A DNA stretch of 64,000 nt, taken from Mucilaginibacter celer (GTDB taxonomy: Bacteria; Bacteroidota; Bacteroidia; Sphingobacteriales; Sphingobacteriaceae). Under the pieces are notes generated by a model. It saw only the letters and a list, made by a program, of their open reading frames with translations, was not told the DNA's origin and made no database searches. Both the position numbers and the translations under genes were made by a program. Position 1 is the first letter of the stretch. Each line of letters begins with the position of its first letter. The DNA is taken from assembly GCF_003576455.2 (NCBI RefSeq), contig NZ_CP032869.1, positions 806,001 to 870,000 of the forward strand, in the 5' to 3' direction. Below, in pieces: positions 7,805 to 16,200 of this stretch.

Positions 7805-8263
7805 ATGTTACGGTTCACAATAGGTAATTTACTGGACTCAAGTGCGCAAGCATTGGTTAATACGGTCAACACGGTCGGTGTGATGGGCAAGGGCATCGCG
7901 CTGCAATTCAAACTGGCCTTTCCGCATAATTTTGAGGTTTACCGTCAGGCTTGCCTGAATGGTAACTTACAAACGGGACAGGTGCTGGTCGTCAAAGACA
8001 GCAACCTGCTGTTAGGGGAAAGGCTCATTATCAACCTGCCGACCAAACGGCATTGGAAACTGCCATCTGCCTACGAGTACATAGAAAGCGGTTTGATCGC
8101 ATTAGCGGAATATTTACAGGCTAACCCTGTTCAAAGTTTAGCCATGCCTGCTTTAGGCTGCGGTAACGGAGGGTTGGACTGGAAACTCGTCAGGCCAATG
8201 ATCGGGCACTACCTGGGCGAACTGGATACTGACATTTGGGTTTATGAACCTAAAATAAATTAA
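7805..8263 (+). CDS. Stand-alone DarG-type macrodomain protein
   Basis: This 152-residue protein is a single macrodomain of the DarG/TARG1 type, which binds ADP-ribose and removes it from DNA or protein. The ligand loop ALVNTVNTVGVMGKGIALQF (15-34) is intact. NLPTKRHW (78-85) carries the lysine that acts as nucleophile in DarG, and PALGCGNGGLDW (117-128) closes the pocket. DarG antitoxins are normally longer, with a C-terminal DarT-binding part, and lie beside the DNA ADP-ribosyltransferase DarT. Here there is no C-terminal part and no DarT gene in the window. It could be an anti-DarT protector carried by the mobile block or a partner of the PRTRC genes; both are inference. Confidence 0.88.
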   Translation: MLRFTIGNLLDSSAQALVNTVNTVGVMGKGIALQFKLAFPHNFEVYRQACLNGNLQTGQVLVVKDSNLLLGERLIINLPTKRHWKLPSAYEYIESGLIALAEYLQANPVQSLAMPALGCGNGGLDWKLVRPMIGHYLGELDTDIWVYEPKIN

Positions 8264-8288
8264 ACGATACGAATAGTTAAAATTGTCC

Positions 8289-8311
8289 GGCGGGCGGGCA
8301 TTCGCCCGCCC
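8289..8311 (+). terminator. GC-rich hairpin after the macrodomain gene
   Basis: GGGCGGGC (8292-8299) and GCCCGCCC (8304-8311) form an 8-bp stem with loop ATTC, 25 bp after the last gene of the PRTRC block. A short T run follows (8314-8316). It probably ends the long transcript that starts before the SSB gene. Confidence 0.6.
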
Positions 8312-8316
8312 CGTTT

Positions 8317-8363
8317 CGCCCCGTATTTTCGAATGAACTAATTTTGGGAGAAAATACGGGGCG
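8317..8363. repeat. Perfect 14-bp inverted repeat with 19-bp spacer
   Basis: CGCCCCGTATTTTC at 8317-8330 is repeated in exact reverse complement at 8350-8363. The 19-bp spacer reads gaatgaactaattttggga. There is no T run after it in either direction. It directly follows the terminator hairpin and marks the edge between the PRTRC block and the toxin-antitoxin pair. It could be a recombination or transfer site of the element, a protein-binding site, or a second terminator. Confidence 0.6.
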
Positions 8364-8390
8364 CTCCATGGTTCAGGAATGCTCCGGTCA

Positions 8391-8516
8391 TTATGCTTTA
8401 ACTGCTTCCAGGTTTATCAATGGAACTTGCTGATGTTGATCCTTCAGGATAGTTTCATGCTGCTGATCTGGCGCATACTGATTAACAGGATCATTGCGGA
8501 TAACTGTCATAGTCAT
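8391..8516 (-). CDS. Possible 41-residue protein downstream of the AbiE-like pair
   Basis: On the minus strand, ATGACTATGACAGTTATCCG opens a 42-codon frame ending in TAA at 8391. It reads MTMTVIRNDPVNQYAPDQQH and then ETILKDQHQQVPLINLEAVKA. The composition is polar and protein-like. It lies 41 bp after the nucleotidyltransferase gene on the same strand and could be co-transcribed with it. No family is recognised, and a chance frame of this length is quite possible. Confidence 0.35.
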   Translation of the reverse strand: MTMTVIRNDPVNQYAPDQQHETILKDQHQQVPLINLEAVKA

Positions 8517-8557
8517 TTTTGCAGCTGATAATTAAAAGGCTGGTTGCAGTGATCATT

Positions 8558-9343
8558 TCAATTGGCCGGTGCCGCTCCGTCGTTTAACCCATCAAGCATG
8601 GCCTGCCACCAGGTCGTTGGCCTGTTTTTTATAATTTGCTTGATCCTTTCCCGCAGGTCATCTGATCCCGCCAGCAGATGATTTATTTTTCTTCCGATAA
8701 CCCTCGAACAAACGAGTTGCAAATAATCGCTCTGATCAGTCTCATACCTGTCCATAATGTCAAAGTGTTCCTCGTAAATATGCCCGGAATAAAGGTCGAA
8801 GTAAACACGGATAATATGTTCAATATCGGTGATATCCTTTGTTCTCTGCGGTCTGTCGTTATTGGATATCAGCTTCAGCAGGATAATACCCTCCATCGTG
8901 CAAACCTTGATGGTCATCGTATCCGTAACCTGTATAACCTCAACGAAGGGGTAGATTTCCAGGAAGCCGGGCATATTCAGGACGAAGGAAGGATCTGTGA
9001 GCTTTACATGACGGCTGGGTTCTTCAATAGCCCCAAAAGGTAAAAGATCTACTTCGATGGAATGACGGTAAAACAATTTGATGGTTTCCTGGGCATCTGC
9101 GCTGAAATTTCCTGTTGCGATCAACGCGGCTTTGAGCTGGTTGAACTGCCCTTCATTATTGATCAGGATGGCGAGATCTACATCTTTTGTTTTGCGGATC
9201 GCTGCGGCGCCCGGATCAGCCGAGAGGTGGATGTCACGGGCCACTGCGCCTACTACGTAGTAATCTATTCCGAATAGGGTAAACACCGGTTCCATTTCTT
9301 TCAGCATTTCGGTTATGCCGGGATATAAGATCAGTTCAGTCAA
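8558..9343 (-). CDS. AbiEii-like nucleotidyltransferase toxin
   Basis: This 261-residue protein belongs to the DNA polymerase beta-like nucleotidyltransferase fold used by AbiEii toxins. The active-site region is YYVVGAVARDIHLS (28-41), followed by the acidic pair in TKDVDLAIL (52-60) and a third acidic residue in IEVDLLPFG (95-103). The C-terminal half is helical with no membrane segment. AbiEii-type toxins transfer nucleotides to RNA targets and give phage exclusion by stopping growth. Its start overlaps the end of the upstream gene by 8 bases, the usual layout for a type IV toxin-antitoxin pair. A non-toxin nucleotidyltransferase remains possible, but the partner gene makes the AbiE reading more likely. 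Confidence 0.75.
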   Translation of the reverse strand: MTELILYPGITEMLKEMEPVFTLFGIDYYVVGAVARDIHLSADPGAAAIRKTKDVDLAILINNEGQFNQLKAALIATGNFSADAQETIKLFYRHSIEVDLLPFGAIEEPSRHVKLTDPSFVLNMPGFLEIYPFVEVIQVTDTMTIKVCTMEGIILLKLISNNDRPQRTKDITDIEHIIRVYFDLYSGHIYEEHFDIMDRYETDQSDYLQLVCSRVIGRKINHLLAGSDDLRERIKQIIKNRPTTWWQAMLDGLNDGAAPAN

Positions 9344-10340
9344 TGTATTCCATTTTGATGCGCTCCGCGGTTTCCTGGTTACGGCTGTCGAAGCTGGTGA
9401 TTAATTCCGCGTAGGCCAACAGGGCCGGTACGGTAGGTGTGTGAATGCCTGGCTCCTTATCTTTCCAGAATTGTTCCAGGATCTCGATATTGCCATTAAG
9501 GTCGGGTACCAGGCGCAATTTTTTCATCAGTACAGTCTTCGGCTCCCTGGTGTAAATGGTGAACTTTTCAGGATGCAGAAAATTGGTCAGCAGCGCACCG
9601 GCATTTTCACCGCCCCATTTGAACTGGTTCGTGTCGAGCTGATCCCAGTGATGGACCTGATCTTTGTCAATAAAGCGGAAATTGCCGGCCAGTATTTTCG
9701 GCCTCAGGGTTGCCCGATATGCTTCTGCCCAACGGTTGATCAGTCTTCCCTTGTGCCCGATGAAAAGCCCCTTGTTTTGACCGCCATCCAGTACATAGCC
9801 TTCTTTTTTTAACTCTCCCAGCAAACCGCCCACATTACCCAAAGCAATATCAGCCTCTTCAGCGATTTGCCGGTAGGGATAGTTCAGGAGTTCCGGTTGC
9901 GTCAATATCGCAAACAGGAATTTCAAACCCGCTGTCTTCCATAATTTTCCCTCCGCCGGCACCCGGGTCTCGGTTACCTGCTGATCATTGATATATATAA
10001 ATAATTCCGGGGTCTGTATGAAACAGTTTCCCGCAGCGTCGAGATAGTTATAGTTGATGCTTTTCAATTCCTGTTTGAGCGGCTTGGGTATATACTGTGC
10101 AACCAGAAGATTTGCTGCCCCCGTTTGACGCTGAACAGGAAGGAGTTTTTTATTTCGCAGCTCGTTTTTAATCTCTACGGCAAAATGTACCTTGTTTTTG
10201 GCGCTGCAGATTTCTATCTCTGCATCAGATTCCTTGTCCGGCTGTGCGACACCCGCTCTCAGGGTTTTAATCGTTACCCCTGTCAGCAGCGCCAGTTTTT
10301 CAGTTGCCTGATCAAGTATTTCCTGTTCTTTGGTGTTCAT
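9336..10340 (-). CDS. AbiEi-family antitoxin and autorepressor
   Basis: This 334-residue protein matches the AbiEi_2 group of type IV antitoxins. The N-terminal half is restriction-nuclease-like in pattern (EIEICSAKNKVHFAVEIKNE, about 40-59). A winged helix lies in the middle (YPYRQIAEEADIALGNVGGL, about 154-173) and a C-terminal part resembles the AbiEi tail. It should repress its own promoter and silence the toxin gene that overlaps its 3' end. The frame is open to 10364, but a palindrome identical in type to one 84 bp upstream covers 10352-10368. The start at 10340 (MNTKEQEIL), just beyond that operator, is therefore chosen. This gives 334 rather than 342 residues. Confidence 0.8.
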   Translation of the reverse strand: MNTKEQEILDQATEKLALLTGVTIKTLRAGVAQPDKESDAEIEICSAKNKVHFAVEIKNELRNKKLLPVQRQTGAANLLVAQYIPKPLKQELKSINYNYLDAAGNCFIQTPELFIYINDQQVTETRVPAEGKLWKTAGLKFLFAILTQPELLNYPYRQIAEEADIALGNVGGLLGELKKEGYVLDGGQNKGLFIGHKGRLINRWAEAYRATLRPKILAGNFRFIDKDQVHHWDQLDTNQFKWGGENAGALLTNFLHPEKFTIYTREPKTVLMKKLRLVPDLNGNIEILEQFWKDKEPGIHTPTVPALLAYAELITSFDSRNQETAERIKMEYID

Positions 10341-10351
10341 TAAATTTGAAT

Positions 10352-10368
10352 GTTCATGAGTCATGAAC
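10352..10368. promoter_or_regulatory. Palindromic operator 1 of the AbiE-like pair
   Basis: GTTCATGAGTCATGAAC is a 7+3+7 palindrome lying inside a larger imperfect palindrome of 43 bp (10339-10381, arms TTAAATTTGAA / TTCAAATTTAA). It ends 11 bp before the preferred start of the antitoxin gene, so a bound repressor would block transcription directly. Confidence 0.7.
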
Positions 10369-10435
10369 GTTCAAATTTAATGAACAAAATGTTTAAACGC
10401 AAATATCGGATAGAAAATGTTCTTTTTACTTAAAT

Positions 10436-10452
10436 GTTCATGGATCATGAAC
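10436..10452. promoter_or_regulatory. Palindromic operator 2 of the AbiE-like pair
   Basis: GTTCATGGATCATGAAC repeats the GTTCATG-N3-CATGAAC pattern of the site at 10352. The two sites are 84 bp apart, start to start, which is about eight helical turns and would place two bound dimers on the same face. The second promoter element of the toxin-antitoxin operon probably lies between or within them. Confidence 0.65.
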
Positions 10453-10527
10453 GTATTTTTTAAATCGAACAAGCGCTTGGTTTTATATAGATATTAAGAA
10501 TAAATATATACAAGACGACTTTACTTC

Positions 10528-10703
10528 ATGGATTTTGAAAATGATCCGCAAACAAAAACAATACTCCAGGCTATTCAAAAAAATGAGATGGAGGACTATA
10601 AATTGAGGAAGAAGACGGTGCTGCCGGAGTGAAACGGTCTCGACAGTATACAGGTGGAGATTGGTCAAAGTATCTGAAAGTATATGATCTAACTATTCGA
10701 TAG
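10528..10703 (+). pseudogene. Decayed small gene with a frameshift
   Basis: An ATG at 10528 opens MDFENDPQTKTILQAIQKNE, which stops at 10632 after 34 residues. From 10602 a second frame, shifted by one base, reads IEEEDGAAGVKRSRQYTGGD and then WSKYLKVYDLTIR before a TAG at 10701. Both halves look like coding sequence, and their overlap suggests one gene broken by a frameshift near 10600. No family is recognised. Alternatively the first 34 codons are a small gene and the rest is chance. Confidence 0.35.
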
Positions 10704-10864
10704 TTGCCGAAGCTATTGGATAAAGTAGAAAATATCCGCATACTTTGATATCTGAGCCTTGAATTTGAAATTAACCGTCATGCTTAGCAAGACGGTTTAA
10801 CACCATTAGTTATCTCTTCACGTAATTATCTCTTCACGGTAACTTGAATATTCTCTCAGTGTAA

Positions 10865-11236
10865 ATGATCATTCAAGAACAGGCGCTAAACACCTTTATC
10901 ACTAATGATGATTTCGAATCGGTCACTGGAGTGGAAAATAGATTTGCGTTTGACGCTATTGGATCTATTTACTTTTACCGTAAAGGCTCATCAGTTAATA
11001 TTGATCCCATATATATTGGACATGCGGATGATGAAAATACCTAGCAAGGTAATCAACATCTTTTTCGCGACCAGATTAAGCTGCTACATATGATAGCAAA
11101 ACACTTGAATCGAGCATTCCAATTTGAATTAATGCGAAATAAAGGCTTGGTGAAATCACGGCCTAAACCGGATTGGATGAAAACACTTCATAATAAATGG
11201 GAAAACGGTATAAAGAGAAAAAAGTTCCTAAATTAA
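10865..11236 (+). pseudogene. 123-residue gene interrupted by one in-frame TAG
   Basis: The frame starts at an ATG just after an in-frame TAA. It reads MIIQEQALNTFITNDDFESV and later GSIYFYRKGSSVNIDPIYIG, then meets TAG at 11042-11044 (codon 60). The same frame continues with QGNQHLFRDQIKLLHMIAKH, LNRAFQFELMRNKGLVKSRP and KPDWMKTLHNKWENGIKRKK before TAA at 11234. The sequence on both sides is equally protein-like, so a single nonsense change is the simplest reading. The family is not recognised; the IYIG stretch recalls GIY-YIG nucleases only loosely. A direct repeat TTATCTCTTCACG (10810 and 10826) lies upstream. The DNA is AT-richer than the PRTRC block. Confidence 0.5.
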
Positions 11237-11522
11237 AATCGATAACTACTGCTGAGTTTCTATCGGCGTTGTTTAAACGAGTATCAACTCTTTGATCCTA
11301 TAAACCTCGAAATACCATATTTTTACAGTGTCTGTAAGAGAAAGAACCGTTGCTAAATAAAACCCGGCAAACTGCAACGAGTGAACATTGCGGGCCATCA
11401 ATGATGATCTTGCCGAAAATCAATAGCAAGTAAAGCTTACGGTGATACCAGGTTGCTGGTGACGACGAACGTTTGATCAATCGCCAGAAAGCATTCTTAA
11501 AGATTTCTTAACATGGGATCAT
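11237..11522. other. Gene-free right flank of the accessory region
   Basis: No gene is supported. The sequence is AT-rich and unlike the codon pattern of its neighbours. A short minus-strand frame (11298-11480) lacks domain or start support. The last 20 bases carry TTTCTTAACATGGG, the same kind of upstream element seen before the sigma gene at 1348. Confidence 0.35.
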
Positions 11523-11530
11523 TACGTTTG
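11523..11530 (+). promoter_or_regulatory. Bacteroidota -7 promoter element of the ECF sigma gene
   Basis: TACGTTTG matches the TAnnTTTG consensus used by the housekeeping sigma factor of Bacteroidota and lies 10 bp before the start codon at 11541. A clear -33 TTG is not visible at the expected distance. Transcription start would fall almost at the start codon, so the leader would be very short. Confidence 0.4.
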
Positions 11531-11540
11531 TATCGGGATT

Positions 11541-12134
11541 ATGGAAAAACTTTCGGACGAGCTTTTACTCTCAGGTATTCAACAGCATAACCATGATGCT
11601 TTTAACGAGCTTTTTAACCGTTACTGGGAAAAGCTTTTTAAAGCGGCCATGTCACGCCTGTATGATGAGGATGCAGCACAGGATATCGTTCAGGAAGTCT
11701 TTATAAGCCTGTGGCAGCGTCGTGAAACGATAACCATACATACCCAGCTCGAAGCTTATTTGTTAAGCGCCGTAAGGTTTAGTGTGATGAGCCACTTCCG
11801 GTCTGAAAAAACAAACGAACTCCGGCTTCAGGATGCACTGCAGCGCATCAACATCCTGGAAAGCGCGATCGCCGATCATACCGATTATTACGAGATGGAG
11901 AAAACCCTCGAATATGAGGTAAGCCACATGACGGAAACGCTGCAAAAAATTTACCATCTCCGTACCGAAAACTATAGCATCAAGGATATAGCCACCGAAC
12001 TGGGCCTGGCCGAGCAAACCGTAAAAAACTACATTTCGGAGGTTCTACGTCGTTTACGAATCGCCATCAAAGAAAAACATCCTGAAAAATACGCCGCTTA
12101 CTTTAGCATCGTTCTGGCGATACTTCACAAATAA
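11541..12134 (+). CDS. ECF sigma factor (FecI-like) of phosphodiester locus 1
   Basis: This 197-residue sigma-70 family protein shows region 2 (NELFNRYWEKLFKAAMSRLY and AAQDIVQEVFISLWQRR) and region 4 (MTETLQKIYHLRTENYSIKD, then LGLAEQTVKNYISEVLRRLR). In Bacteroidota such factors are held by a FecR anti-sigma protein and released when an STN-containing SusC in the outer membrane binds its substrate. All three genes follow here in the expected order: FecR at 12206 and SusC at 13248. It should therefore direct transcription of the downstream susCD operon. The assignment to a specific locus comes from gene order. Confidence 0.92.
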   Translation: MEKLSDELLLSGIQQHNHDAFNELFNRYWEKLFKAAMSRLYDEDAAQDIVQEVFISLWQRRETITIHTQLEAYLLSAVRFSVMSHFRSEKTNELRLQDALQRINILESAIADHTDYYEMEKTLEYEVSHMTETLQKIYHLRTENYSIKDIATELGLAEQTVKNYISEVLRRLRIAIKEKHPEKYAAYFSIVLAILHK

Positions 12135-12205
12135 TTAACATAAGCATAACTTAATTTATAAGTACTTCCGGCCGTTTACAGCGACTTAATGCTGAAAACG
12201 ACAAA

Positions 12206-13141
12206 ATGGATAAATATAAATTCAGGGAATTACTAAAAAGGTACCAGGAAGGTACCGCCAACGAAACCGAGCGGGCCCTGGTAGAAGCCTGGTACGAATC
12301 GTACCCGCAACAAAACCGGTTCAATTTATCTGATAATATCAAAAACAATCTTTTATCGCGTATTGGCTCAGTTATTCAGCCGCCGGTTATTGAGCCTAAA
12401 AAACTTTGGCTGCCTTATTTGCGCGTAGCCGCTTCTGTTTTATTGGTATCGGCCATTGGGTTGATAAGTTACCTCCGCCTAAGCAAAAAACAAGAATTCG
12501 TTTACACAACATTGCAAACCCATGCCGGCCAGATAAAACGCCTGGTACTGGCGGATAGTTCAGTGCTTTGGGTTAACGCTTCAACCATTGTGCGTTACCC
12601 GCAGCGGTTTGATAAAAAGCGCCGTGAAATATACCTGGATAACGGTGAGGCCTTTTTTGAAGTGGTGCACCATGCAAAACAGCCTTTTGTTGTACATGCC
12701 CAGAAAGTGAATGTACAGGTATTGGGAACTTCATTCAATATCAGCGCCTATAAAAATCTCCCGGCTATCAAAGTTGTAGTTGCTACCGGTAAGGTAGGGG
12801 TTACTCAGGGGAGCAAAACTCTCGCTTTGCTAACACCAGGCCAGGAATTAAGCTTCGACAGGAAAGCCGGTACTTCAGATACTCATGTTGTTGATATCAA
12901 CGATATTCAAAGCTGGAAAAGCGGCTATGTTGATCTGAAACAAGCCACCTTCGCCGAACTGGCCACTGTAGTTAAAAATCAGTTAGGCATTCAGCTAGAA
13001 GCAGGCAACGATAAAGTTAGCGGCTACCGTTTCACCATCCGCATAAAACAAAATTTACCTGTAGATCAAACCTTGCTCATGATAAATCAAATACATAGTA
13101 CGCACTACAGAAAGGAGGACAACCAGATAATTATTTACTAA
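12206..13141 (+). CDS. FecR-family anti-sigma factor
   Basis: This 311-residue inner-membrane protein has a cytoplasmic N-terminal part (1-70), one membrane helix (YLRVAASVLLVSAIGLISYL, 71-90), a periplasmic FecR domain and a C-terminal DUF4974 domain. The FecR domain includes VLADSSVLWVNASTIVRYPQ and GEAFFEVVHHAKQPFVVHAQ; the DUF4974 domain includes QATFAELATVVKNQLGIQLE. It should bind the sigma factor encoded 72 bp upstream and contact the STN domain of the SusC protein encoded 107 bp downstream. Length and domain order are normal for the family. Confidence 0.93.
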   Translation: MDKYKFRELLKRYQEGTANETERALVEAWYESYPQQNRFNLSDNIKNNLLSRIGSVIQPPVIEPKKLWLPYLRVAASVLLVSAIGLISYLRLSKKQEFVYTTLQTHAGQIKRLVLADSSVLWVNASTIVRYPQRFDKKRREIYLDNGEAFFEVVHHAKQPFVVHAQKVNVQVLGTSFNISAYKNLPAIKVVVATGKVGVTQGSKTLALLTPGQELSFDRKAGTSDTHVVDINDIQSWKSGYVDLKQATFAELATVVKNQLGIQLEAGNDKVSGYRFTIRIKQNLPVDQTLLMINQIHSTHYRKEDNQIIIY

Positions 13142-13247
13142 GCAACCAACACACTTTATACAATATATAAAAAAGGCAGGCAATGGGCTGCCACCCACGC
13201 CTGCCGAGCTAAGCAATCGTTTCAAAAACTACAAAGCCAATAAAAAT

Positions 13248-16200
13248 ATGAATTTCTGTACACAGTTATGGAGGCAATTTATGCGCATTACCATTTTATT
13301 AATTTGCATTACGCTTACAATAGGGCTGGTAACTGTTAAAGCAACCGTTACCAAAGCCCAGGGGCTGAATACCAGCGTTAGCATTAGCGCTAAAAAACAA
13401 AATCTGGCAACTGTTATCAGGCAATTACAACAGCAAACCAATGTTGTTTTTGCTTATGATGAAGATTATCTGCAACTCAGGGACAAACCGGTTTCGTATG
13501 TCAGTTACGTTAACCAATCGCTGGGGTATGTATTAACCCAGCTTTTTAAAGATACCCGTGTTGGGTTTAAAGAGCAGGCCGGTACCATTATCCTTTATAA
13601 ATATGCCATCGGTAAGCTATCCGGGCGCGTTGCTGATGAGAGCGGCGGGCTTTTGCCAAGTGCTACCATTAAAGTTGTTGGCACCAATTACGGCGCTATT
13701 GCCGGTGCCGATGGTACTTTTTCACTAAGCCTGCCCGAAGGTATTTATACTGTTGAAGCCACATTTTTGGGCTACCAAAAATCTACCATTAAAGATGTTA
13801 AAGTTACCGGCGATAAAAACACATCTATCAGTTTTACCTTGGTTGGTGGTAATCAGCTTAAAGAGGTAACGGTAAGTTACGGTAAACAACGATCGAAAGA
13901 AATTACCGGCTCAATTACTGAGTTGAGCGCCTCAAAACTACAGGATATGCCCGTTATGCAATTCGCCCAGCAATTGCAGGGTAAAGCAGCGGGTGTGCAG
14001 GTAGCGCAAAGCAGCGGGCAGCCGGGGCGTGGTGTGGAGTTCCGTATCCGTGGGGCTGCATCGTTTTATGCCAGTAACCACCCTCTTTTTGTCATTGATG
14101 GCAGTCCGATAACCGGCAGCATCAACAACATCAATCCTGCCGAAATTGAAAGCTTCAGCATTTTAAAAGATGCTTCGGCTACCGCATTATATGGTTCGCG
14201 CGCGGCTAACGGTGTTATATTGATCACCACCCGCCACGCCAAACCGGGCGACGCCAAAGTTGAGTTTAACGCCAATTATGGTGTGCAAAAAATCCCCGAT
14301 GGGCTTGTGCCTAAAATGATGGATGCCCGCGGTTTTGCCCAGTACATGAATGATAAATTTGCCGATGCCCGCAAATACGAAACAAACTATACCACAGCCA
14401 CCCCGGCCGAATATTTAAACCCGGAGCAATACGGCGAAGGGACTAATTGGTATAAACTATTAACCCGCACAGCGCCAATTCAAAACTATGATATTACTGT
14501 GCAAACTGCCCGTGAAAGGTCAACCTCTACCGTTATGGTGGGTTACCAGAAACAGGATGGTGTATTGATCAATACCGGCACGCAGCTGTTTTCGGCCCGC
14601 ATTAACCAGGATTTTACTTCGGCTAATAGCAGATTAAAGATAGGTTTCAACCTGGCACCAAGCTATCGTTTAGATCATAACAACCGCTTAAGCACCGATG
14701 GTGTTGGTGGCTTGTTCGAACGCATTTTTGAGGCGAGCCCGTTGAAATCACCTTATAATGCCGATGGTACATTTAACCGCGATACTTACTCGCCGGGCAT
14801 GGTGGCTTATATTAATCCGTTAGCACAGTTTACTTTAACCAATGATGATTATAAAACAACCCGTATCCTGGCCAACGGTTATTTAAACTATGAGTTTTTA
14901 AAGGGATTAAGTGTGCGTACCAATGTCGCTATTGATAAAGGCAACGAGTCGCGCAAATATTTCCAGTCGGGTGTAGTAACCTCAACAGCTGGTCAAACTA
15001 CAGGCACCGCCGGCTTTACCGATAACGGATCGTACACCGCCGAGGCAAATCTGGTTTACAACAAATCATTTGGCGATCATCATATCGAAGCATTGGCAGG
15101 CTACTCGGCGCAAAAATACAGCGGTACCAATGGCAGCGTTACGGGCTTAGGGTTCCCGGGCGATGATATCCCATATGTAAACGCGGCAACAATTTTATCA
15201 AATGGCGGTGGCGGGTATGGCGCTTATTCGTTATTGTCAAGCATTGCCCGTGTAAACTATAACTACAAAGGCCGCTACCTGCTGCAAGGTGCTATCCGTC
15301 GTGACGGGTCGTCACGTTTTGGTACCAACGAACGCTATGGTAACTTTCCATCGGTTTCGGCAGGCTGGGTTGTTAGTGATGAAAAGTTTATGGAGCGTTT
15401 CCGTGTGCTTAGCTTGTTAAAGTTGCGTGCCAGCTATGGTGTTACCGGTAATAACTTCTTTGCCAATAATTATGAGGCTCAGGCTACCATAGGTCAGTAT
15501 TTTTATGAACTGAATGGTCAATCTGTAGTAGGGCAAACCATTAACCGTTTGGCTAACAGAAACCTGCGTTGGGAGCGTAACAAGCAGCTGGATTTTGGTT
15601 TTGACATATCACTCCTGAACAACCGAATCAACTTTACTTACGATTATTACCATAAAACATCCGATGGCTTGATCATGAGCCGTCCTATTCCGGTAGCATC
15701 GGGCTTTGGCAGCCTTTTGGATAACGTTGGCGCGATTAACCTTTGGGGCCATGAGTTTACCTTGAATACTGTAAACCTTAACGGTAAACTGAAATGGAGC
15801 ACCAACCTAAACATTTCCATCGATCGTAACCGCATTAAAGACCTGGTTAGTCCGGGCTATATCCGCCGTAACAATACCGTAACTTCTGATTACTTCCGCC
15901 AGCAGGAAGGACATCACTTAGGCGAGTTTTACGGCTTCGTTTGGTTAGGATTATACAAGGATGCTAACGATCTGGCAAACTCGGCCAAATACGGCAGTGC
16001 ATCTGATGTGGGCACGCTTAAAATGAAAGACATTAACGGCGATGGTGTGATAGATGATGTTAACGACCGTACGTTCATCGGCGATCCCACCCCGTCATTC
16101 ACCGGTGGCTTAACCAATAATTTTGTTTATAAAAACTGGGACCTGAATATCCACATGGCCTTCTCGGTAGGTGGTAAAATATTAAACGCAGCCAAATGGG

